From NCBI RefSeq assembly GCF_014205835.1, contig NZ_JACHCQ010000018.1:1-64000 (forward strand): 64,000 bases of DNA. Direction: 5' to 3'. A program made the translations under genes and the position numbers. This DNA comes from Pedobacter sp. AK013. Lineage in GTDB: Bacteria; Bacteroidota; Bacteroidia; Sphingobacteriales; Sphingobacteriaceae. How positions within the stretch are numbered: the stretch's first letter is position 1; the number at the start of each line of letters is the position of its first letter. Below the pieces are notes generated by a model. It saw only the letters and a list, made by a program, of their open reading frames with translations, was not told the DNA's origin and made no database searches. Below are positions 16,229 through 25,034 of this stretch, in pieces.

Positions 16229-17344
16229 ATGATAAAAATCTCTCCGTTAAAGGCACTACAGCCAGGTAAAGATATCTTTGATCTGATGATTTCTGATCAG
16301 GTAAACGGTAAGGTGCATAAAAATGAGCAGCTTTCGTTTGAAGACCTGCTCAATTTATTCGGATGCCCTTTGGATGACCGGCCTGCTATTTATGTTTACG
16401 AGTTCCGCAGCGAATTTGGTATAATGAGGGGGATTTGGGCAGCTACCGATCTCTCCCAAACACCGGAAAATGCAATTAAAAGGCACGAAGAAACCGTATC
16501 GTCGAAAGTAGAATCGCTTAAAATAGACCGGAAAAGTAAAACAACGCAAAAATCTCCAATCTTATTGGTACATAAAAAAGATAAAGCTTTAGATGCGCTT
16601 ATCGATTTTGTGGTACGCACGCGTAAACCTCTGGCAAGCGAGTGGTCGCAGATGGAACATTTTCTTTATCAAGTATTGGAAGAAGATGTTATTGAAAAGT
16701 TTGTTGAAGAATTTATGAAGCTTCAGGCGGTTTACCTTGCCGATGGCCATCATCGTTTGGAAGCAGCCTGTTCGCTGCAAAAAAGTATTCCCCAGCAGAT
16801 CAGTTCGCTATTTGTTTCTGCCGATGTAATTTCTATAGGTGCCTTTCATAGGGTCGTTTTGGGGGTAGATATTTCTTACTCATTGTTGATGGAAAAACTG
16901 AAACAGTATTATTATATCTCAAAAATCCCCAATAACAAAGCTTATAAACCAGATCGGAAGAATAGGTTAGGCCTTTTTTTTAAAGGCGAATGGTACCAAC
17001 TGGATTTAAACGAAGCTTCTATTGCATTGTGTGATGTACCAGATACGGTGATTTTACAAGATAAAATCCTTTCAGCTGTGCTGGGTATCAATAAACCGAA
17101 GGAAGACGACAGGCTTATCTGCTATCCGGATTGCAAATGGTCTGAATTTCTTGCTGAGCTTGATCGTGATGAAAATTCGATCGGCTTTTCTCTTTTTCCA
17201 ATGACAGCAGAGGCTTTTATTACTGCTGCAGAAAAAGCTGAATTTTTGCCGCCCAAATCTACATGGATAGCGCCTAAGGTTCCTCAGGGGTTTATGGCGA
17301 GTAGTGCGGTGGCTATCATGGCAAAGGGTGAACGGGTAAATTAA
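16229..17344 (+). CDS. DUF1015 family protein
   Basis: A 371-residue soluble protein of the DUF1015 family (related to the HTH-containing SerC-linked proteins of Bacteroidota). Visible landmarks are ISPLKALQPG at the start, RPAIYVYEF, a central YLADGHHRLEAA motif (about residues 169-180) typical of the family and recalling ParB/Srx-type nucleotide folds, and LCDVPDTVILQDKILS. It begins 11 bases after serC and is surely in the same operon. Function unknown. Close linkage to serine synthesis suggests a role in serine or phosphoserine metabolism; a serine kinase-like activity is a speculation based on the GHHR motif. Family call is strong. Confidence 0.85.
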   Translation: MIKISPLKALQPGKDIFDLMISDQVNGKVHKNEQLSFEDLLNLFGCPLDDRPAIYVYEFRSEFGIMRGIWAATDLSQTPENAIKRHEETVSSKVESLKIDRKSKTTQKSPILLVHKKDKALDALIDFVVRTRKPLASEWSQMEHFLYQVLEEDVIEKFVEEFMKLQAVYLADGHHRLEAACSLQKSIPQQISSLFVSADVISIGAFHRVVLGVDISYSLLMEKLKQYYYISKIPNNKAYKPDRKNRLGLFFKGEWYQLDLNEASIALCDVPDTVILQDKILSAVLGINKPKEDDRLICYPDCKWSEFLAELDRDENSIGFSLFPMTAEAFITAAEKAEFLPPKSTWIAPKVPQGFMASSAVAIMAKGERVN

Positions 17345-17369
17345 TGGTTAAACCTATAAAACAAACGAT

Positions 17370-17516
17370 ATGTTTGATTTCGATTTAGAAAGCATAGCGC
17401 AGATTGGGGCTACTTTTCTGATAATTGCCTTCTTTTTGGTGGCTTTATACAAAAAGCGACTTAAGGTAAACAAGAAAAAAAGTGATGAAGAGCAGGATTA
17501 TTTACATTGGCTCTAA
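17370..17516 (+). CDS. Small single-pass membrane protein, 48 residues
   Basis: An ATG at 17370 opens a 48-codon frame ending TAA at 17514-17516. The product begins MFDFDLESIAQIG, has one membrane helix (about residues 11-26, ATFLIIAFFLVALY), then a basic segment KKRLKVNKKK and an acidic tail. This is the usual layout of small inner-membrane proteins with a cytoplasmic basic anchor. It follows the DUF1015 gene by 25 bases, so it is likely the last gene of the serC operon. I recognise no family. The residual gap to 17661 shows no other gene. Confidence 0.6.
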   Translation: MFDFDLESIAQIGATFLIIAFFLVALYKKRLKVNKKKSDEEQDYLHWL

Positions 17517-17661
17517 AACTGTTAGATTGAATTTGGGGTGTAGGCTTTTTGTTACGGTAAACGAATTTAATTTGATAGGTAGGTTGATTATAGCAATTTG
17601 AATATAGTTAAATTTTATACTTTTGGGTTATTGAAATTTACAATTTAACCCGATATATTTT

Positions 17662-18453
17662 ATGAAAATACTTTTTAGAGTTTGTATACTTTCTGTTTTA
17701 ATCTGTTCATCTATACTGGCAAGTGCCCAAACCGTTACCTTAGATTATTTTTTTAATCGCGAAATCCGAAAAGATAAACAGGGTAAAGAAGTACGTTTTC
17801 ATTATCTGTGGAGTGAGCAGGCCATGAGTGGCTTTTCTATTTTTGGCAGTGCATTTAAAAAAGAAGGATTTAAATTAGATTCGCTTGAAATAGCACCAAC
17901 ATTGGCCAATTTAAAAGGGAGTGATGTTTACTTAATTGTAGATCCCGATCGTCCGAAAGAAAATCCTAAACCGAATTACATAGAGGCTAATCATATTGCT
18001 GCAATTTCTGCTTGGGTAAAGCAGGGGGGCATATTAGTAATGTTTGCCAATGATAGTGCGAATGTAGAATTACTACATTTTAATAAACTGGCCAATGTGT
18101 TCGGCATGCATTTTACCAACGAAATGCAGAACCATGTAATTGATGATGAGCATTTTGAAGATGGCGGCATTGTGATCAAAAACAATCCGGTGTTTAAAAC
18201 AGCCAAAAAAATATTCATGAAAGACATCTGCTCAATCGATACCAAAAACGGTGCAAAACCGGTATTGAAAAATGCAGCTGGTGCAACGGTTATTGCCACT
18301 GCCAAATTTGGCAAAGGAAATGTAATTGCCATTGCCGATCCATGGTTGTACAATGAATATGTAAACGGCCGTTTGCCAAAAGAAATGGGCTTTGAAAACG
18401 ATAAAGCTGCTGTAGATCTCGTAAAGTGGTTAAAAAGCCTTACCCGGAAATAG
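17662..18453 (+). CDS. Secreted DUF4350-like (GATase-like fold) protein
   Basis: A 263-residue protein with a clear signal peptide (MKILFRVCILSVLI...SILASAQ, cleavage after about residue 23). The mature part resembles the DUF4350 / glutamine-amidotransferase-like domain seen attached to glycoside hydrolases and unsaturated glucuronyl hydrolases: YLIVDPDRPKENP, then ISAWVKQGGILVMFANDSAN, and GKGNVIAIADPWLYNEYVNG near the C-terminus. The catalytic Cys of true amidotransferases is not apparent, so it may bind rather than hydrolyse ligands. The gene stands alone and its stop abuts the stop of the convergent DUF1543 gene. The domain call is by pattern and moderately certain. Confidence 0.6.
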   Translation: MKILFRVCILSVLICSSILASAQTVTLDYFFNREIRKDKQGKEVRFHYLWSEQAMSGFSIFGSAFKKEGFKLDSLEIAPTLANLKGSDVYLIVDPDRPKENPKPNYIEANHIAAISAWVKQGGILVMFANDSANVELLHFNKLANVFGMHFTNEMQNHVIDDEHFEDGGIVIKNNPVFKTAKKIFMKDICSIDTKNGAKPVLKNAAGATVIATAKFGKGNVIAIADPWLYNEYVNGRLPKEMGFENDKAAVDLVKWLKSLTRK

Positions 18454-19017
18454 TTAAAGATTATCTAGCTTAAAATAGCCTAAATGAATTTCATCTTCAG
18501 GTAAATCGCCTGAAGATGTTTTTATTTCGATATGGTATTTTTGTTTCGATTCTTCGCTTAAAATATCTTCAATTTTATAAATATCATCTACATCAATACC
18601 ATACTTTTCATCAATGTGGGCATTGGCGCCTTTTATTGAATTGGTTTTAAAGAATACCGTTTTCTTTGCTTCTTGTATAGCCTTAGCCCTTTCATCATGT
18701 ACGGATAAAACAATATAATGTTGTTCGTATAGCTGGTTCGATTGATAGCCCCCAAGGTTGATAAAGAATAATTTATGTAGCGATGGTGGCGTATGCTCAT
18801 CCCTTAACTTAATACTGATTTTGTAATCATCAACTTTGGTTACTTCCCGCCAGCCATCTATGTGGATACTGGCTCCTGCCTCTGGCCAAAATGCTTTAAT
18901 TTCGGGCACAAGATCTTTTAGCGAATGGGCAATGCCGAAAAAATAGTCGTGCTGTTCTACATTTCGTTTTGGGGCTTTTGAGCCCAGTAAAAGCATATAT
19001 AGATTTAAATCGTTCAT
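18454..19017 (-). CDS. DUF1543 domain protein
   Basis: A 187-residue cytoplasmic protein. The beginning LNLYMLLLGSKAPKRNVEQHD and the repeated halves with FFGIAHSLKDLVPEIKAFWP and LFFINLGGYQ match the DUF1543 family, whose members consist of two similar units of unknown function. A second half starts near residue 98 (QHYIVLSVHDERAKAIQEAK). No signal peptide. It starts at ATG 19017 and stops exactly next to the stop codon of the convergent secreted protein. No operon partner. Function unknown. Confidence 0.8.
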   Translation of the reverse strand: MNDLNLYMLLLGSKAPKRNVEQHDYFFGIAHSLKDLVPEIKAFWPEAGASIHIDGWREVTKVDDYKISIKLRDEHTPPSLHKLFFINLGGYQSNQLYEQHYIVLSVHDERAKAIQEAKKTVFFKTNSIKGANAHIDEKYGIDVDDIYKIEDILSEESKQKYHIEIKTSSGDLPEDEIHLGYFKLDNL

Positions 19018-19393
19018 TATTATGGTTAATCGGTTAATTGTTGGAATTGGTTAATTGTCTCGAACCGCTCAATGTCAGTTACCAGACCGATTAATAGCCA
19101 TTGGTTTATTGGCCATGTCCTCCTGATTATTCAAAACTTACTCATTAATCCCTAACAACATTAATCAGAATTGGTTTGTGATCTTCTTCTTTTAAACGCA
19201 GAAGACACAAGGGAGGGACGCGGGAACACAAAGGTGGGCACATTGAATTCCTCTGTATAACAAACTGCGAAAAAATATTCAAAGCACTTCATCATCTGGC
19301 TTACATTTTCAATCAATTTAAAACAATTTTGCCTTTTTAAGATTATATGTCCTGACGGGTTATAATATGCTAAATAAAACGCATCAAGAATAG
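19018..19393. other. Intergenic region without recognised gene
   Basis: This gap lies between the divergent DUF1543 and FAD-protein genes. It contains several TTAATCGGTTAA- and GGTTAATT-like short repeats near 19025-19060 and a purine-rich stretch at about 19198-19235, but no ORF with coding character, no RNA gene and no clear terminator. Promoters for both genes must be here; I cannot place them with confidence. Confidence 0.5.
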
Positions 19394-21094
19394 ATGAACT
19401 TAACTACTGCAAAAAAAAGAATTGCCATTATCGGTGGAGGACCAAGTGGACTTTTCATGTATAAAAGATTAATTGAATCTAAAGCCACCAACTTCGAAAT
19501 AGAGATATTCGAACGTAAAGATTATTTAGGAGCAGGAATGCCTTATAGTAGTGAAGGCGCAAATGTAGAACATATCACTAATGTATCGGATAATGAAATT
19601 CCGATTATATTCAACTCTATTGAAGATTGGGTGAAAATTGCACCAAAAGAAATTTTAAAAAGATTTAATATCAACGAAGAAAAATTTAATGAATATAAGG
19701 TATTACCTCGATTGTTTTTTGGCGAATATCTTTCTGCACAGTTTAAGTTATTAAAAGAAGCTGCAGAAAATAAAGGGATTAAAACCAATGTACATTTAAA
19801 TTGTGTGGTAGAAGATATTATCGATTTTCCTGACAGTGACCGAGCAGCCATATGTTTAAAGGGGCTACCTAAAACCTATTTCGACCAGGTTATTATTTGT
19901 ATCGGCCACAATTGGCCAAAGAAGTACGAAGGTCGCATTCCCAAATATTTCGATTCGCCTTACCCGCCAAAAAAGCTTTTAGTTAAACTTCATCATCCGG
20001 TTGGGATTATGGGCTCGTCGTTAACAGCTATTGATGCAATAAGAACATTGGCCCGGCAAAACGGAAAGTTTGAGGAAGAGGCGGATGGGACTTACCGTTA
20101 TCATTTAGCGAGCGAGGGATTTAAAGTTGTAATGCATTCGCGTAGTGGCTTGTTGCCTGCTATCCGCTTTCACCTGGAAGATTCGCATTTAGGAAAGGAA
20201 GAAACGCTGGGTAAAGCCGAAATTAAGGAGAATATGGCCGAGAACGGAGGTTTTTTATCATTGGATTTTGTGTTTGAAAAGAATTTCAAGGAAATGTTTA
20301 TTAAAAAAGATCCAGCATTTTATGAGCAGATCAAAAATATGAACCTGGAAGAATTTGTTCAGGCCATGATGGCTTTCAGGGAAAAATTAGAACCTTTCGA
20401 TCTTTTTAAGAAGGAATATGAAGAGGCTGAAAAATCTATAGAAAAGCGAAAATCTATTTATTGGAAAGAAGCCTTGGCTGTTTTAAGTTTTTCGATGAAT
20501 TATCCTGCCAAGTACCTTTCTGCCGAAGATATGGAACGGCTACAAAAGATATTAATGCCGCTAATTTCTATCGTAATCGCGTTTGTACCCCAAAGCTCGT
20601 GCAGAGAATTATTGGCACTGCACGATGCTGGTGTGTTGAGTATTGTTGCCGTTGGGGATGACGCAGACCTTAAACCCTTAGAAACCGGTGGCGCAGATTA
20701 TCATTACAGGCTAGGTGAAAAGAAGGTTACCGTTCACTTCGATACCTTTATTAATTGTGTTGGTCAGCCACATCTTTCTTTCGATGATTTTCCCTTTAAA
20801 AGCTTAATTAACAATGGAACGCTTAGTCGGGCAAAATTGCAGTTCCAGTCTGCCCGGCGCGGAAAGGAAGAAATGAAACATAACGATTTGGTGACAAAAC
20901 AGGGCAATAATTACTTTTTAACTGTACCCGGTATTACGATCAACGATTATTTTCAGGTAGTTGATGAAGCGGGGCGGGTAAATAAAAGAATCTATATGAT
21001 GGCTGTTCCGTATATTGGTGGCTATAATCCCGATTATTCTGGTATCGATTTTTGCGAAGCAGCGTCAGAGGCGGTGTTAAAGTGTATTTTTTAG
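19394..21094 (+). CDS. FAD/NAD(P)-binding protein (NAD_binding_9 type)
   Basis: The 566-residue protein opens with a dinucleotide-binding motif, RIAIIGGGPSGLFMYKRL (GxGxxG at about residues 14-19), and EIEIFERKDYLGAGMPYS, typical of the FAD-NAD(P)-binding family related to HcaD-like and MSMEG-type flavoproteins. A second motif, PVGIMGSSLTAIDAIRTL (about 202-219), fits the NADPH site, and FINCVGQPH near residue 455 matches the flavin-contact region. Likely a soluble flavin-dependent oxidoreductase; the substrate is unknown. It is a single gene with its own promoter region and is followed by the 929-base control region of the glycan locus. No signal peptide. Confidence 0.82.
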   Translation: MNLTTAKKRIAIIGGGPSGLFMYKRLIESKATNFEIEIFERKDYLGAGMPYSSEGANVEHITNVSDNEIPIIFNSIEDWVKIAPKEILKRFNINEEKFNEYKVLPRLFFGEYLSAQFKLLKEAAENKGIKTNVHLNCVVEDIIDFPDSDRAAICLKGLPKTYFDQVIICIGHNWPKKYEGRIPKYFDSPYPPKKLLVKLHHPVGIMGSSLTAIDAIRTLARQNGKFEEEADGTYRYHLASEGFKVVMHSRSGLLPAIRFHLEDSHLGKEETLGKAEIKENMAENGGFLSLDFVFEKNFKEMFIKKDPAFYEQIKNMNLEEFVQAMMAFREKLEPFDLFKKEYEEAEKSIEKRKSIYWKEALAVLSFSMNYPAKYLSAEDMERLQKILMPLISIVIAFVPQSSCRELLALHDAGVLSIVAVGDDADLKPLETGGADYHYRLGEKKVTVHFDTFINCVGQPHLSFDDFPFKSLINNGTLSRAKLQFQSARRGKEEMKHNDLVTKQGNNYFLTVPGITINDYFQVVDEAGRVNKRIYMMAVPYIGGYNPDYSGIDFCEAASEAVLKCIF

Positions 21095-21174
21095 TGGATA
21101 ACACAAGTGCTGCAGCAAATACAATGATAATTTATGAAATCAATTAGTGTTATTCCTACAAAAAAATACATCAT

Positions 21175-21187
21175 GTAAACGGTTTAC
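21175..21187. promoter_or_regulatory. GTAAACGGTTTAC palindrome, candidate operator
   Basis: A near-perfect 13-base palindrome about 80 bases after the FAD-protein stop. It is similar in form to LacI/GalR-family operators but differs in the core (ACGGT instead of ACGT) from the CAAACGTTTG sites further on. Could bind the same or another regulator. Confidence 0.35.
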
Positions 21188-21363
21188 GGACTATTTTTTT
21201 CAAGATTATAAACAATAGTTTTTTTGAAAAGTAGTTATTGGGCTAATGTTGATTTTTTTAATTGAATTAAGCTAAAACTACTTAAAAATAGTATATAAAA
21301 ATAAAACTTTTCTAATGAAAAAAAAGCCTTCAGGTGGATTAAATGTAGTTTTTAGAAAAAAAA

Positions 21364-21373
21364 CAAACGTTTG
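21364..21373. promoter_or_regulatory. CAAACGTTTG operator, LacI-family type (site 1)
   Basis: A perfect 10-base palindrome in the context AAACAAACGTTTGCGCTTAA, the classic core of LacI/GalR-family operators. It lies about 650 bases before the first susC gene. The same core plus the flanking GCG recurs at 21629 and 41199, upstream of both units of the glycan locus. No LacI-family gene is in the window. Confidence 0.6.
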
Positions 21374-21584
21374 CGCTTAATTTCTGGTATGTCTTTTTTT
21401 AGTTACAGATTTTAGAAAAAATGTATGGTATTTCTGGGTATGGGCTGAGCCCAAATATGATTCTATAACCATAATTTTAGTCACGTACCAAACTATCATT
21501 TAAAGCTTTCTGCTTAACAGTTATTTGTTACTGGAATATTATTCAGAAAATTATCAGAAATTACCAGATTAATACTGCTGTTCA

Positions 21585-21626
21585 ATGCGTATAACCCTGT
21601 GTAGCTTACTTCTTACGCATTTTTTT
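21585..21626 (+). terminator. Candidate intrinsic terminator or attenuator upstream of the susC operon
   Basis: ATGCGTA (21585-21591) pairs with TACGCAT (21614-21620) and is followed at once by seven T residues. The loop is 22 bases. It sits just before the operator at 21629, so it could end transcripts from the FAD-protein gene or serve in control of the glycan operon. The stem is short, so the call is tentative. Confidence 0.35.
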
Positions 21627-21628
21627 AA

Positions 21629-21640
21629 GCAAACGTTTGC
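21629..21640. promoter_or_regulatory. GCAAACGTTTGC operator, LacI-family type (site 2)
   Basis: Perfect 12-base palindrome with extended symmetry (TTAAGCAAACGTTTGCGTTAA). It lies about 385 bases before the first susC start and 256 bases after site 1, a spacing compatible with looping or with two start sites. An A-rich tract follows at 21645-21659. A simple AAT-rich low-complexity stretch occupies about 21749-21790. Confidence 0.65.
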
Positions 21641-21896
21641 GTTAAGAAAAAAAAAAAAACACCTCCCTTAATATATACCTTGCATTACCAAATATTAATG
21701 AGCCGATATTTTATTTTAGTATTACGAGCAAAAAGAATCTTGCCAACTAGCAAGACAATAAATAATAAATAATAAATAAAATAACAAAATACACCTCTAA
21801 CCAAGGTACTTAACAAACAAGCAAACAAAAACTAATCATTCTTATGCAATATAGGTTGCTTAAGAATTAATATTAATCAACTCTAAACCACATTCC

Positions 21897-21980
21897 ATGA
21901 TCAAAAATTTTACTTTTTGTCTAGTGGCATTGCTATGCCCAAAAATCCCAAATCGAAGTAACTTCTTAGCGGCATTTTAA
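21897..21980 (+). other. 27-codon ORF in the susC leader, possible signal-peptide relic
   Basis: ATG at 21897 to TAA at 21980. The product begins MIKNFTFCLVALLCPKIPN, which resembles a signal sequence. It ends 43 bases before the susC start. It could be a leader peptide, a remnant of a former N-terminus, or chance. No conservation evidence is available here. Confidence 0.2.
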
Positions 21981-22023
21981 CAATCGAATTACTTTTTAAC
22001 AAAAAACTTAATTAAACAATAAA

Positions 22024-25017
22024 ATGGTTAAAATTTACACAAGCATTTGTTTTGCCTTGTTTTTATCTGTTTTTGGATTTCAATCTTCATATGCCAATGG
22101 GGCATTGATTAAGAGGATCAACAGCAGCTATTCTGCCTTTCAGCAAGATACCTCAAAATCTAAGAAAGATTTATCCGCTAATGTTGTAAAAACAGATACA
22201 ATCGGGCAGATGATAAGGGCGTTGCAAAAATTTAAAACAGTGCGCGATACGGTGAACATCCGTTCGTCGGCACCAGTTCCAAACCTGTCGTTACAGCAGA
22301 TTATTAAAGGCAATTTGGCTGGGGTTTATGTTCAGGAACCGAACGGAGAACCTGGAACCGAGCAAAGTATGATTATACAAGGTACATCGGGCTTACTGTT
22401 TAATAAAAAAGATATTTACGCTTTACAGCCAGCTATCTACTTAAACGGGGTGCCTTTGGTGGCTGATAACCCGTTTGCCTTCGATGTGCAGAAATATGAT
22501 TACAACAGGATTGGCCCTGCAACTAATTTACTCTCACAAATAAATATTAATAACATACAGTCGATTACGGTAATTAAAGATCCATTCGAACTGGCTAAGT
22601 TGGGTCCTAATGCAGCTAACGGAGCAATTTATATTACCACCAAAAATGCCAGGGCTGGTCTTAGAGATATTAGCCTTAACGCCTATTTTGGCTATGTAAC
22701 CGCTCCAAAGGTAAATACCATTAATGGGGTTTACGAAAATAATTTCAGAAGCCAGTTTTATAAAAAATATAACCCTACCGGCAGTCCGGCTTCTTATTTA
22801 CGAGATTCTACCAATGTGGCCTATTTCGGTCCCTCAAACTGGACAGATTTGTATTATCAGAATACCCCGACTTTTTCTGCTGATTTAGGGATTACCGGAG
22901 GTACAGAAAGGGCAAATTTCAGATTTTTTGGTTCGGGAACCAAAAATGCCGGAAATGCAGATAATACCAGTATTGACCGCTATAATTTGTTTTTCGGTAT
23001 CAATATGGCTCCTTTTAAATGGCTTACTGTGTCGAGTACAGTAAATACTGCCCGTTTAGATCGTACCAGAAACAAAAGTTTACGTGATCGTTTTGCAGAA
23101 ACACGTTATATACCCGATTTAAGTAGTCCGCTTTCTCCAAACGCGGAATCGTACGCCACATATTTAATTCAAAATGATAGAAATGTAGATAACAACCGTT
23201 CTACAGTATTAAATGGAAACCTGACCTTAAGTGCGAAGGTGAATAAATTTGTAATCTCTACTACAGGTTTGTTTAATTACAACGAGGGGATCAGGGATTA
23301 TTTTGTACCATCAACCTTGCTGGCGGGTATCAGTTATATTTCTAACTATTTTGGTTATAGCCAAAGGGTTTCACTCAACAACAGTATTAGCTACAGATAT
23401 GATATCAATAAAAATCATGCTGTTGATTTTGAAGTTGGACAGAGCTTACAGGGCGATACCTACAAATATAATTATGCAAGAGCCTATAATGGCCCGAATG
23501 ATTATGTTAAACTGACTTTTGTGGATGGTAATCCAACCAAGGATGGAGCTGATAATCCGGATTACCTCAACGTACTATCTAACGGCGATTTTTATGTATT
23601 CAGGTATATAGATAAGGAGCGTAATAATTTAATGTCGTTTTATGGATCGGCAAAATATGCTTATAAAAGCCTGTTTACTTTTAGTGCCTTATTGAGAAGA
23701 GATGGTACCTCTAATGGACAGCCAGATAGCCGATGGGTTACTACTCCGGCATTTAATGCCAACTGGAACTTAAAAGAACAGTTTTTAAAAGGTAACAGCG
23801 TAATTGATGCATTACATTTAAGTGCAGGCTGGGGAAGAACTTTAAGGGTTTTCCAGGATGATCGGTTTGCTGCAGGACCACAGTACCGTTCAGAAAATGG
23901 ATGGGAAGAAGAACCCACTATTCCGGGTTATGGAGGGCTATTAGGTATTAACCGTCCATACAATAGTGGTTTTATTGGCTATAATCTCAGCCTGCCCTAT
24001 GCCGATCGCACGAGTGTAACTTTAGACGTATCGTTTTTAAACAGTCGCATCAATGCTGCGGTAACAGCTTATAACCGTGAAGATAAAAACAGCGTAATCG
24101 GATTACCTGTAGCCGTTGAAACAGGTTATTCTACCCAATATAAATCGGGGATGGATATCAATAACAAAGGAGTAGAATTTTTGGTTAGCGGTGCGGTGCT
24201 GCAACAACACAATGGTTTAACCTGGAATACCGGACTAAACATAAGCTATAACAAAAATAAACTTTCGGCATTACCAGAGGGCTTAAACGAATTAATTTAC
24301 CAGAACGACAATAAGTTACAGATAGGTAAATCGGTGGGCAGTTATTGGTTATACACCAACCAGGGTATTTATAACAGCGATGCGGAAGTACCTGCTGGCA
24401 GAACTTTTAACGGAATTCCATTAAAAGCCGGCGATCCTAAATGGGTTGATTATAATAATGATAACCGTATCGATAGTAAAGACAAGGTATTAACCGGAGA
24501 TAGGTTGCCAAAATTTTTAGGTGGCTGGAACAATACCATAGCTTACAAAAACTTCGATTTAAACTTCAATTTTATTTTTGCTGCGGGACAAAAGGCCATT
24601 AACCAATATGAGGCAACCCGTTACGGTTTTGTGAACCGCGAGGCTGGAAACGATATTAATTCGGTTAAAGAAGTTTCTTCATGGCAATCTTTCGATAACG
24701 AGAAAAACTACCCGGTATATAATCCATGGAGCCCGGTAGATGCTTACCGTACCGATCAGGATCTGTTTTTAGAAAGTGCTTCTTATGTGAAATTAAGATC
24801 GGTTACCCTGGGTTACGATTTTAGTAAAACAGGTTTATTCAAAAAAGCCGGCGGAAAAATCAGAAAAGCTTATTTATATGCTACAGCTTTAAACGTATTT
24901 ACACTGACCGATTTTTCGGGTGTTGATCCAGAACTGATCAATTACAATGGAATATACGACGGTGCCAATATCACCATCCCACGAACATTTGTTTTAGGCC
25001 TCAAACTCGATTTATAA
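22024..25017 (+). CDS. SusC/RagA-family TonB-linked outer membrane transporter (first pair)
   Basis: A 997-residue outer-membrane protein with signal peptide (cleavage near YAN, residue 25). A plug domain follows at about residues 85-205 (LQQIIKGNLAGVYVQEPNGE ... IQSITVIKDPFELAKLGPNA), then a large beta-barrel ending in FVLGLKLDL with a terminal aromatic/hydrophobic strand. The N-terminal carboxypeptidase-D-like domain usual in SusC proteins is missing; a short linker takes its place. SusC transports oligosaccharides or glycopeptides through the outer membrane with TonB energy, capped by SusD. It is the first gene of an eleven-gene operon, 17 bases before susD. Two LacI-type operators lie in the 929-base upstream region. 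Confidence 0.92.
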   Translation: MVKIYTSICFALFLSVFGFQSSYANGALIKRINSSYSAFQQDTSKSKKDLSANVVKTDTIGQMIRALQKFKTVRDTVNIRSSAPVPNLSLQQIIKGNLAGVYVQEPNGEPGTEQSMIIQGTSGLLFNKKDIYALQPAIYLNGVPLVADNPFAFDVQKYDYNRIGPATNLLSQININNIQSITVIKDPFELAKLGPNAANGAIYITTKNARAGLRDISLNAYFGYVTAPKVNTINGVYENNFRSQFYKKYNPTGSPASYLRDSTNVAYFGPSNWTDLYYQNTPTFSADLGITGGTERANFRFFGSGTKNAGNADNTSIDRYNLFFGINMAPFKWLTVSSTVNTARLDRTRNKSLRDRFAETRYIPDLSSPLSPNAESYATYLIQNDRNVDNNRSTVLNGNLTLSAKVNKFVISTTGLFNYNEGIRDYFVPSTLLAGISYISNYFGYSQRVSLNNSISYRYDINKNHAVDFEVGQSLQGDTYKYNYARAYNGPNDYVKLTFVDGNPTKDGADNPDYLNVLSNGDFYVFRYIDKERNNLMSFYGSAKYAYKSLFTFSALLRRDGTSNGQPDSRWVTTPAFNANWNLKEQFLKGNSVIDALHLSAGWGRTLRVFQDDRFAAGPQYRSENGWEEEPTIPGYGGLLGINRPYNSGFIGYNLSLPYADRTSVTLDVSFLNSRINAAVTAYNREDKNSVIGLPVAVETGYSTQYKSGMDINNKGVEFLVSGAVLQQHNGLTWNTGLNISYNKNKLSALPEGLNELIYQNDNKLQIGKSVGSYWLYTNQGIYNSDAEVPAGRTFNGIPLKAGDPKWVDYNNDNRIDSKDKVLTGDRLPKFLGGWNNTIAYKNFDLNFNFIFAAGQKAINQYEATRYGFVNREAGNDINSVKEVSSWQSFDNEKNYPVYNPWSPVDAYRTDQDLFLESASYVKLRSVTLGYDFSKTGLFKKAGGKIRKAYLYATALNVFTLTDFSGVDPELINYNGIYDGANITIPRTFVLGLKLDL

Positions 25018-25034
25018 AATATACCATTATTGAT

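Noticed and set aside
18454-18456. Possible overlap or read-through between the DUF4350-like gene and the DUF1543 gene
   Set aside because: The two stop codons are adjacent and the genes converge, so nothing unusual remains beyond the very short spacing.
21640-21800. Poly-A and AAT-rich tracts before susC as a CRISPR-like or tandem array
   Set aside because: They are low-complexity AT sequence with no regular unit-spacer pattern.
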